DNA of 28,500 nt from Chrysomallon squamiferum (taxonomy: Eukaryota > Mollusca > Gastropoda > Neomphalida > Peltospiridae), in the NCBI GenBank assembly GCA_012295275.1, contig CM022678.1, positions 3,757,218-3,785,717 on the forward strand, read 5' to 3'. Under the pieces are notes generated by a model that saw only the letters and a program-made list of their open reading frames with translations, did not search any database and had not been told where the DNA came from. Positions 19,881 to 28,500 of this stretch are shown one piece after another (within the stretch, counting starts at the first letter, position 1; the number at the start of each line of letters is the position of its first letter). The translations under genes and the position numbers were made by a program.

Positions 19881-21866
19881 GGGAACTTTAAGTAAAGATA
19901 AACAGTGAGCAGTGGGTGTCATCATTTGGAAGCCATACCAAGGGAAGCAATCTAGAGGAAGTTAAGTGAGATGATGGGGAAATGAACTAGGTGAGTATTG
20001 GAAGATAATTACTCAACATGCAGCTGTATAATGACCTGTCAGAAGAAGAATAACTAAACACATTTTCAGAGTCCTATACAATTTAGATGAAGGCCACACA
20101 AGATGTACAAGCACAATGAACTTTACAATTTACTTCACTGAAGTTGCAGGTGGAAATCCAAATAAAAGACTTGTTTATAATACTTACACCTATCACTTTA
20201 ATATAGTTGTTTTACTAATACTTACATATTGATAATTTTCTCTTTAGTATAGTTTTTTTATATGTATAATAGTATTAATACTCACATATATATAACTTTA
20301 TGAGTTTTTTGAGTATGATACTTATATATGTGACTTTAATATAGTTTTGCTGAGTATGATACTTATAAATATGACTTTAGTATGGTTTATTTGTATATAC
20401 TTACATATTTAATTTTAGAGTAGTTTTGATGTGTATAATACTTACAGTAATTACCAACATAACTTTAGCCTACTTACAGTAGTTACCTTTAGAATGATTT
20501 ATTTATGTATAATACTTACACTGCAGATATAACTTTGGTCTGGTTTTGTTCGATGTAGGCTGATCCATGAGCCTGACTTATTACACCAGCTCGTAAAACT
20601 AAAAGAGAAATATTTAATATGTATTAAAATTTTAACCACATTTTTTCTTTTTTTTAAAATAAATTTATTATACAGTATTGTCAGAAACTTAAGTAATGGA
20701 AGAGAAAACTCACATCGTATTGCCATAGCTCATCTTTTATTTTTTTAAATTAATAATAAGAAATATTTTATGTGCATTATCTGACACAGGAAAATAGTAG
20801 TTCATCACTTCTGATAAACCTGTCACATGACAAGGACAGGGATATTAACAAAACTATTAGTGATATATAAATAAATAAAAACAATACACCATTAATTAAT
20901 GACATAAATAAGTAAAGATACCAGAGAAGTTACAAATATTTTTCAATTTCAAACAGTTTTTGACTAAACTAAACGAAACTAAAATAAATAAAAGAATTAA
21001 TAAATCTAGTTCAGGAAATTACTAAGAAATTTTATGGCTTTATAGTTTATTACCAAGCAGATACAAAATAATTTAACTTACACAAACGTCGAACCTCTTC
21101 AGGTTTTCGTCCATCTTGTCGCACACTGGTATTTAACTTTTGAAAAGTGGAAGAAATGTAAAATAATTTTTAATAATTAATCAAATAAATGATTCAAAGA
21201 TTTTAACTGTTTCAAAGAACTGAGGTTTAAGTATCAGACATTATAGCAGGTCTGTGGAATTCAGTCACTTTAATAATCTTAATATATATAAATATATTCG
21301 CTAAACAGTTAACACATTTTAATTATGAATTATCATTTACGTTATTATAATGATTATTAGAAATATTACTTATATTACGTTATTAATATTAGTCAAAAAT
21401 TAATACTCAGACTGTCAATAATTAAGTTAAAATCTCTGATAATGACCATAATGATAAATTGATATTCATATTCAATATTAATAATCTATGCGACGAACGA
21501 TCATAAATGGTTGTAAAAAATATCTTACATTTTCATGAATGACATCTGATTTTGCAAATCTATACGGGTTTAATGTAATTTCAGGACCAGTTATTCGTCT
21601 CGTATCACTTGGCATGATTGTTCGATAACGATTGCTACTTCAGAAAATGTTTTATCACATGGAAGCAGCCATTACAATTTGTTCATTAACATTCCTCTCT
21701 CAAAAAGAGAGCTCCTGCTCTAAGAGAATACTGGTTTTCTTTAGTATATTTCCACTACTAAAATCAAAGCACCTTTAATAGAAGATTAAATGAAATTGAA
21801 ATTTAATCGAAAACGATAAGAATAAATGAAATCTAGCTACATCATGAAAATTATAAAATGAGAAAA

Positions 21867-21911
<45 letters not shown>

Positions 21912-21930
21912 GAAAAAGAAATAAAAAGAA
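19880..21930. repeat. segmental duplication, copy B (internally deleted)
   Basis: Starts with sequence like 2860-2960 of copy A (ATCATTTGGAAGCCATACCA), jumps to a piece like 3315-3350, then near 20060 to sequence like 5217 of copy A, and then follows A closely through exons 3, 2 and 1 and about 300 bp of upstream DNA. At least two internal deletions remove EXOSC6 exons 4-6, and exons 7-9 are absent. Confidence 0.85.
20520..21615 (-). pseudogene. EXOSC6: EXOSC6 (MTR3), copy B, exons 1-3 only
   Basis: Minus-strand exons: 1, 21529-21615; 2, 21082-21136; 3, 20520-20598. All have intact GT-AG borders and open frames. Encoded differences from copy A include PYRFAKSDVIHEN for PYTFVKSDVIDEN and VRRL for VRPL at the end of exon 2. 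Exon 3 (RAGVISQAHGSAYIEQ) is unchanged. Nothing downstream resembles exons 4-9, so the RNase PH fold cannot form. The upstream block is also present, so it may still be transcribed. Confidence 0.82.
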
Positions 21931-21939
21931 ACGATAGAT

Positions 21940-22510
21940 ATTTATTTTTTTCTGCTTTTATTAAAAAAACAACCACTGATGCCATTTTAAATAGTTGTAA
22001 ACTGATGTAAATGATAAAGAAATGGATCATGTGATTTTAATAAATACTGGGGTTTTTTTTTTCAATGTGCTGTGAAAATAAAATAATTAATTAATACAAA
22101 AGTATAGTTTGATGTGAATCTGTACATAGCTTTGATTGCACCAAATCAGTGAAATTCGTTGTTTGTAATAAAAATGAACTATTTTCATTAACCGAAATAT
22201 TTGACTGTTTTCATTATTTCTTCATCTTTCCATCTTCTTCTGTCGTTGTAGTAGCAGTCGTGGCTGTTGCTTCTACTGCAGCTCAAATAGATATTTAAAA
22301 ATATTTTTATTATTTAGTCTCTTTTGTTTTTTGCATGCACTGTTGTTGACTTGCGGCTCAGTAAAATATTACTGACCTAACTGGTCATATTTAGAGAAAC
22401 GATTGAAGTGAACATGCTTCTAAAATATATTCAGTTGACTGAACAAAATCTTTATACACACTTTAGCAGATAATTGTGGTCACGTGTCTTTCCACAGATC
22501 CCCACCCCCC
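21940..22510. repeat. relic of IAP-upstream DNA next to EXOSC6 copy B
   Basis: Ordered short matches to 10200-10490, the DNA upstream of the first BIR gene. The IAP exon that would be expected to the right is absent before copy C begins. It contains no coding sequence that I can support. Confidence 0.5.
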
Positions 22511-23581
22511 GAAAAATACCCAACGTCTGAGTGTTTACAGAATCGATCTAGTTTTGTTGCTACAACGGAACGATTTATTGTTTCAGTCCTTGAAGCAGGA
22601 CTGATTTATTGAAGTACGAAAATATAACATTTCATATATATATATGAATTTGTCTTAACTCTGGTTTTGATATCAAATTGGAAATCTTCTTGTACCCAAA
22701 ACTGAGTATGGACATCATTAACATGTTACCGTTGACATGCACTTACGATTTCTGAGCTCATAAATTTATCTTGGGGTGAAGATTATTTTCCGCAGATTTA
22801 TCAAAAAGCTCATAAAAAGAAATATTGTTTCGATTAAAAAAAAAAACAATAATAAAAAAAAAAAAATAATAATAATAATAATAAAAACAAAAAGCATCCA
22901 ATTTAATAATAACTGTTAAAATATTTGAAAAGTTGAATTAAATTTGTTTTCAAACCCAATGATGCAGGGTTATTATTACGGCTTCTTGCAAAATTTGCAA
23001 ATCTGACATCCATGATGGTTTGAGCTGCTGAAGAAGAGGGTCACCATCCAAGGGAGAGAACCTACATGTTTACAGGAGTGAACTGGAGGATGCTGATGGT
23101 TCTGTTTTTACCAGCAGAAAAATGTGTCAACACTTGGTGGTGTGAAGGAATGAATGATACTATTTGGTGCTTGTACACACACACAGACAGACAAATATGC
23201 AGACATACTTACAGAAAAAATACAGACACACACAATTATACAGATAACATACAGACACTAGTGATAACATAGATAAGAAAAAACCCATACAGAAACAAAA
23301 TATCTGAACAAATAATAAACATTATTATTATTATTACTTTGTTTTGCTCAAACATCTCTTAATCAACGGTAATTTAAAAAAATACACACACTTTAAGCTC
23401 AAAATAAATAGAGGGTATCAAATTACATTTTAGGATTAGAGCCTTTGAACACAACTCATATATGTCTTTCACTGCATTTAAACATGGAATCTAACTACTG
23501 TAATAAGGAATAAATTTTGACAATGACACTGGCAAAGGTAGAAGTTTTATTTTACAGTATTTTATACATTATTATTGTTAT
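22510..23581. other. intergenic DNA and 3' flank of EXOSC6 copy C
   Basis: From about 22720 onward it is paralogous to 880-1555 (3' flank of copy A), with poly-A and AAT repeats near 22840-22885 and a CA/CAGA-rich tract near 23178-23260. An open frame at 23066-23272 overlaps the low-complexity tract and has no family signature. No gene seen. Confidence 0.55.
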
Positions 23582-25219
23582 TTATGTTGTTGATTCTTTT
23601 ACTTTGTAGTGGAGAGATTTGTCTAGTGCTGCTTGTAAAACTGGATACAATTTCTGACAGGTCTCAATACACAGTTTCACTGCCTGGAATAAAGAGAAAA
23701 AAAAGAAAGAAAATCAGAAATGAAGTTTAACGAAAGAAATAAAAAAGTTAAGATTTCTCCCATCTAAATTAAAAATGAAACCGAAAATATCTACAAGTTA
23801 TGTTACTGAAGTTTATAGCAAATTATGTCACTGGAAAGTTAAACTGTTTTATTAACACTGAATGTAATGAAGTTAAAATCAAACTGGTTTGGTTTTTAAA
23901 TTACTTTTCTAAGGAGGTTAAAATCAACCTTGTTAAAAGTATCTTCCTGAGGAGGTTAAAATTAGCTTGTGCAGGATGTTGAAAATAAACAGTGTTAAAA
24001 TTACCTTGCTGAAGGGCTTAAAATCTATTTCTCTTCTTGATATAGGTTCTGAAATCTGGGTTAGTGATGACATAAATCCTACAGTGACTGAGCCTCCACT
24101 ATTTGGATTCAAATTGACATCAATAAATAAAAAATAAACAAAGAAAAACATCTAAGAAATAAATATATAAAATAAATAATAATTTAAATATTAAATAGAA
24201 GCTTAAATATAGAGAACCGCAATAAAATAAAAAATAAGTTAAATATTAACAATGATAAAAAAATATAAAATAAAGAAATATTAGTTTACATTTTATAATA
24301 AACAGAATTAAAGGATTAGTAACTGAAATGTTATATCGTATAAATATTAATAATTACAACAAAATGTATAACGATGAAGACTGATAAAAAAAAAAAAACT
24401 GGCAAAAAAGACAATAATTTAAGTTATGTTGTAGTAGTTGAAAATGAAAAAATCACAAAGATAGACAGGATTATGCTAATTGACACATATAGAAAATGAA
24501 AGCAAAGGTTAGAGGAGAGAAGTAAAGCTGGACAGAACACTTTGGTAGAATTCAACATACCCAGTAAATCATCCTTCGGAAGCAATCTAGAGGAAGTTGA
24601 GTGAGATGATGAGAGATGAACTAGGTGAGTATTGGAAGATGATTGCTCAACATAGGATGAGATGCAAACATTCTGAGGCTTTTTCCCATCAACAAGACGT
24701 TACAGATGTATAATGAAGATGATGATCATCCTGTGACTCATCAATTTAAACCTTTCGCTGAGACTTGTTGGTTAGAAAGTCCTCATACACGAAAGTTTTC
24801 AGGTTCAAGAGCTGGGAAAAAAAAAAAAAATGGAGAAGAAATATTAAAAAGAAAATGTATGTATCAGTCAGTAGCTTTATGATGTATGGCCTAATATGAC
24901 GACAGAGTAATGTATGGTTAAATTATTAAACTAATGTTCAACACATTTAACATATTTAATACATTATGATTATAATACTATTAAAATAGATTTAACATTA
25001 AGTAAAGTTAATGATATTAATACAATAAAATCAGACTACAATAGAAAGTCAGAGTCAGAAAAAGAGAGAGAAAATAGCACAGTAAATTAAAAAATTAAAC
25101 TCTTACCACTGCCATCACTTTGAAAAATTGTGATAAAGGTGTTCACCTGAGCTTTTGCAAATTTGTGACTGACAGGCTCATCAGAGGAAAAAAAACCAGA
25201 TAGACAGACTCGTCATACA

Positions 25220-25257
<38 letters not shown>

Positions 25258-26238
25258 AGACAGACAGCTGGTTCAAGAGCTTCCAGGATTTGAAGTGAGT
25301 AGTCTTTCTCCTCGCTGTCTTGCTGGTGTTGTCGACGTTGTCTGCAGGAAAACGTTGCAAACTTGAACTCACAGGTCAGCTGTCCCTTCATGCTGAAGTC
25401 TTCCTTCCTTAACACTTCACGTGGCCCATACCTGTGAGAATAAAACAATACCTGTACAGGTGTAACAGAGTTGAACAGGATACATGTAGGCCACATATCT
25501 GCCTGCAACCATTGCATGTAAACTATACAATAGAGGTAAATTCAAATACTAGTTGTGCAGGTGTAAAAACAGGACAAACTTCACAATCTACTTGAGTAAA
25601 TTTGTAGGTTTAAATTCAAATAAAAGACTTGTTTATAATACTTACACATACACATAACTTTAGCATGGCTGATTTGTATATAATACTTACAAATATACAT
25701 AACTTTAGTATGGCTGAATTGTGTATAATACTTACAAATATACATAACTTTAGTATGGTTTTGAGTACACTACATATATAACGTTAGTATGCATTTGTAT
25801 GTATATATTTACATATATAAGTTTAGTATAATTTTGTTGTGTCTAATACATAAAGATATAGCTTCAGTATGGTTTTGCTGTGTACAAAAACTACAATACA
25901 AATATAACTTTAGTACATTTTAACGAAATAGTTAAGAGGTTTCAGTTACAGAATTACCATTTACATTATTATAATGATTATTACTATATTACTTTATTAA
26001 TATTAGTCAAATATTAATACTCAGACTGTCAACAATTAAGTTAAAATGATCATCCCAATCTAATAATGATATGAATTAATGATAATCCTTAATCTATCAT
26101 TCTAATTTCTATGGTTCGAATACTCATAAAGGTTTGTTACGGATATCTTACATTTTCATCAATGACATCTGATTTTACAAATGTATACGGGTTTAATGTA
26201 ACTTCAGGACCAGTTATTCGTCTCGTATCACTTTGCAT
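23582..26238 (-). pseudogene. EXOSC6: EXOSC6 (MTR3), copy C, lacking exons 2, 3, 6, 7
   Basis: Exons found on the minus strand: 1, 26152-26238 (MQSDTRRITGPEVTLNPY); 4, 25257-25431 (58 codons, the only intact version in the window, with YGPREVLRKEDF, EFKFATFSCRQRR and ILEALEPAVCL); 5, 25107-25167 (KFAKAQVNTFITIFQSDGS); 8, 24005-24112 (GGSVTVGFMSSLTQIS); 9, 23582-23683 (TCQKLYPVLQAALDKS, then TAA). Exons 2, 3, 6 and 7 are deleted. The exon 8 acceptor AG has become AT. The AG before exon 5 is displaced by one base, giving a frameshift. AATAAA is at 23546-23551. Exon 1 and exon 9 are still open. The exon 4 donor lies inside a (CA)n tract (GTGTGT in transcript sense). Confidence 0.85.
25219..25256. 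repeat. (CA)n microsatellite overlapping the EXOSC6 exon 4 donor
   Basis: About 18 CA units directly abut the end of exon 4 in copy C, so the donor reads CTG|GTGTGTGT on the minus strand. The corresponding place in copy A is rearranged and does not show the tract. Confidence 0.9.
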
Positions 26239-26461
26239 GATTGTTCGATGTGTCTATCTACATCAAAAAATGTTTTACCACATGGGAACAGCCATTACAA
26301 TGTGTTCTCTAAAATTCCTCTGTCAAAAAGAGAGCTCCTTCTTATACTAATTTTCAGTAGTATAATTCCTCTATGAAAATTAAAGCACCTTCAATATAAG
26401 ATTAAATGAAATCCAACTGTAAACCCATTTTGTCATGAAAATGACGACAATAGAAACATAA

Positions 26462-26494
<33 letters not shown>

Positions 26495-26955
26495 AATTAA
26501 TCATAATAATAATTATAATAAAATAGAAAAAAAAACAATGAAAAGAATAACGATAGACAATTTAATTTTTTCATTGATAACAATATTACCGTGTGTTATA
26601 TTTATACACATATCCAAATACAAAATCTTATCACACAATTCAGTGCAGACGATTAAATAAAATATTAGTGTACACAGTAACAGACGTACTCTTATCACGA
26701 ACGAGTAAACAAAGGAAGAGAAAATCTGTCTTAGACAGTAATAGAAATATTTAGTGACGTGTGAGTCCAAAGTTTATCCACGATCAAAATAATACTATCT
26801 GATTCTTTATCGTTCATAGCATTTAGTGATGAACATTTATTTCTTCCCGTGGCTAATATTTCAACATATTGATTTCCATCCATTCTGTGTAGAAAATTGT
26901 CTAAATTATGTATATTCTTTTAACTTTTATTTTATTTGCTTCAATTCTGCTCTTG

Positions 26956-26957
<2 letters not shown>

Positions 26958-27006
<49 letters not shown>
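26958..27006. repeat. (AAT)n microsatellite
   Basis: A pure AAT tract of about 16 units. It is read as poly-Asn by a spurious frame (26826-27014). Confidence 0.97.
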
Positions 27007-27007
<1 letters not shown>

Positions 27008-27079
27008 CCAGTAAATACTTTGAAATATTCCTGTCACACGCTAGTAATCACTTATTGAAAATGTCTGTGTAACTTTGAC

Positions 27080-27490
27080 TGGCAAGCTGCCAGATTTCTT
27101 TGTGTACTTATTTTTACGATCTACAAGACACAACACATACAAAGAATACGTAGCTACATGCTTTTCACATCTATAATTTGTGTGTGTGTGTGTGTGTGTT
27201 TAAAAGTATAATTTATCTATTCTTATAGCAGAAAAAGTAAGAGAAAAAATAAAAATAAAAAATAAAAATAAAATAAATACAATAATTACAACAGAAATAA
27301 TCAAGTCAATGCAGTGATACATATGTTTGCAAAAACTACAGTCGGTTCTGTATACTTATCGTTCTACTGGCAAGCTGCCAGAAGCTAACTTCTGATTTCT
27401 ATATTTACGACCGACATGTTCTGCGTTTTCAGTAACAGTCGGCGTTAAACAACAAACAAGTCACAGCATATACAAAGAGTACGTATCTTT
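27080..27490. repeat. diverged direct repeat, about 290-330 bp apart
   Basis: Block 1 (about 27080-27165) and block 2 (about 27369-27490) share TGGCAAGCTGCCAG, a TTTACGA element and ACA-CATA-ACAAAGA-TACGTA in order. Block 2 holds an extra piece ending GGCGTTAAACAACAAAC, which resembles the 3' ends of tRNA-derived SINEs known from molluscs. The SINE idea is from memory and weak. Confidence 0.5.
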
Positions 27491-27539
27491 ATACCTACCT
27501 TCCTTCATACTGGTCAAACACATACACAAACACTCACAC

Positions 27540-27590
27540 ACACAAACACATATATACATTCATATATATATACACACACAAAATACACAA

Positions 27591-27652
<62 letters not shown>

Positions 27653-27694
27653 CATTCTTATGCTCATTGTTCATGTATATTGTTTATTTTATAT

Positions 27695-27725
<31 letters not shown>

Positions 27726-27726
27726 T
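27540..27726. repeat. CA and (TA)n tracts at the start of the second BIR exon
   Basis: Long TA runs at about 27593-27645 and 27703-27726 lie on both sides of GCTCATTGTTCATGTATATT (about 27661), which matches the sequence before UBA-unit acceptors. The second TA run sits where the first BIR gene has TTTCAGATATT, so the tract has grown inside the 5' untranslated part of the exon. A likely acceptor is TATATATAG at about 27699. Confidence 0.75.
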
Positions 27727-27747
27727 AAAACCAAACAAGAAACTGTA

Positions 27748-28500
27748 ATGACAGAAGCCAGTGATTCCTCTTCTTCTTCAGTAAACGGTGTCACAGAAGC
27801 AGACAAAATAAAACTGCGGTATGCTACATACAGAGGTTGGAATCGGAAAGAACTTGCTCTCAAGCTAGCTATATCCGGATTTCGGTATACTGGTAACGGT
27901 GACAAAGTGAAATGTGAAACTTGTGGCGTTCAAGTAGACAAGTGGTTGCCGTCATACGACGCCATTGAAACACATCGCAAACACTCCCCGAACTGTTCTT
28001 ATATTAATAAGTGGTTTGTCGGGAAAAACCAGACGACAGCTGAAGGTAGTAGAAACGATGTGGAGACGAAAATTCCTCCGAAATACCCGTTATACGAGAA
28101 CTACCAAAACAGGCTAGACAGTTATTTTGGGTGGCCGCTAAAATACGAACACCAAAGTCCCTCGTCCATGGCGGCAGAGGGTTTTTTCTACTTGGGATCT
28201 GCGGACAGAGCAAGATGTTTCCAGTGTGGTATCACTCTACGAGACTGGGACGAAGATGATTTTCCATTGGACGCCCACGTCACGTGGTCTCCCGACTGCC
28301 AGTTTGCTCAGCAGAGACAAGAACTAGCCACGCGAGAAGTGTCACCTGATTGTGATGAGACAAAAGCAGGCTGCAACAAAATGTCTAACGCAAATGATGA
28401 AAAGAAAAACAAAGGACAGCATTCTGAAAGGAAAAGCGGAAACGCCTTTGAAAAAGGAAACACTGAAGCAGATGCGATTCTAGATGTGCTTTGTGATGGA
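27748..28500 (+). CDS. second two-BIR IAP-like gene, 3' end outside window
   Basis: An open frame of 251 codons reaches the window edge without a stop. It is closely similar to the first BIR gene. BIR1 has ligands C56, C59, H76 and C83, and BIR2 has C157, C160, H177 and C184, with groove residues W167, D171 and W180. It has a 4-residue insertion between the BIRs (residues about 98-104). Unlike the first gene it continues in frame past the Lys-rich linker into GNTEADAILDVLCDG, which matches the linker start of the UBA exons (ITEADESLDELGN). The intact gene therefore probably reads BIR-BIR-linker-UBA in one exon. Whether a RING follows cannot be seen. Position 79 is His here and Cys in the first gene. 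Confidence 0.93.
   Translation, partial: MTEASDSSSSSVNGVTEADKIKLRYATYRGWNRKELALKLAISGFRYTGNGDKVKCETCGVQVDKWLPSYDAIETHRKHSPNCSYINKWFVGKNQTTAEGSRNDVETKIPPKYPLYENYQNRLDSYFGWPLKYEHQSPSSMAAEGFFYLGSADRARCFQCGITLRDWDEDDFPLDAHVTWSPDCQFAQQRQELATREVSPDCDETKAGCNKMSNANDEKKNKGQHSERKSGNAFEKGNTEADAILDVLCDG

Larger units (their letters stand above)
22720..26490. repeat. segmental duplication, copy C
   Basis: Follows copy A in order from its 3' flank to upstream of EXOSC6 exon 1. Large internal deletions correspond to about 2200-2700, 3150-3930 and 5800-6590 of copy A. It is visibly more diverged from A than B is. It ends in AAAT repeats (26460-26492), as copy A does. Confidence 0.85.
26490..27650. other. 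AT-rich intergenic DNA between EXOSC6 copy C and second BIR gene
   Basis: Contains (AAT)n at 26958-27006, (TG)n at about 27178-27200 and CA/TA tracts at about 27535-27645. GGCAAGCTGCCAG occurs twice (27081 and 27370), each followed by a related block, listed separately. No exon seen. Confidence 0.55.

Noticed and set aside
25143-25517. 124-codon minus-strand open frame.
   Set aside because: It is EXOSC6 exon 4 of copy C with intron on both sides, including the CA repeat read as Val-Cys. Only 25257-25431 is exon.

Overview
This window is AT-rich, spliced eukaryotic DNA, with GT-AG introns, AATAAA poly(A) signals and many microsatellites (GT, GA, CA, TA, AAT, AAAT, CATA-type). It contains no bacterial operon, CRISPR array, tRNA or rRNA gene that I can see. 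The gene content (two-BIR IAP-like genes with UBA exons, and an exosome subunit gene) indicates an animal. The expanded BIR genes and repeat style suggest a lophotrochozoan, perhaps a mollusc, but that taxon is an inference.

Layout. 1-880: repeat-rich sequence with no gene. 880-7440: first segmental copy (A) of a minus-strand gene that I identify as EXOSC6/MTR3, the RNase-PH-like exosome core subunit. Seven of nine exons are clean, but exons 4 and 6 are broken by local tandem duplication. 7440-11230: AT-rich intergenic DNA with faint mobile-element traces. 11403-12395: plus-strand IAP-like gene with two BIR domains. It stops early and runs into a decayed UBA remnant that still has a splice donor. 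12396-19560: tandem array of about 1.4 kb units. Four carry an intact 255-nt exon for a UBA-like domain with phase 1 at both ends, each followed by its own short terminal exon and AATAAA. 19880-21930: EXOSC6 copy B, exons 1-3 only. 21940-22510: relic similar to the DNA upstream of the first BIR gene. 22720-26490: EXOSC6 copy C, which lacks exons 2, 3, 6 and 7 and has damaged acceptors. 27650-28500: second BIR gene, open to the window edge.

Reading. The window looks like a repeatedly duplicated head-to-head cassette (EXOSC6 on minus, IAP on plus) that has been reshaped by tandem duplication at several scales: 62 bp and 73 bp units, exon-junction fragments, a 1.4 kb exon cassette, and multi-kb segments. 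No EXOSC6 copy here is complete, although copy C keeps the exon 4 that copy A has lost. The most unusual structure is the UBA exon array. Its unit looks like an IAP exon whose BIR part was deleted between two TEAD-coding motifs, after which a stretch of former coding sequence (CTTCAG) became the likely splice acceptor. Assembly error is a serious alternative for the scrambled parts and should be tested with long reads.
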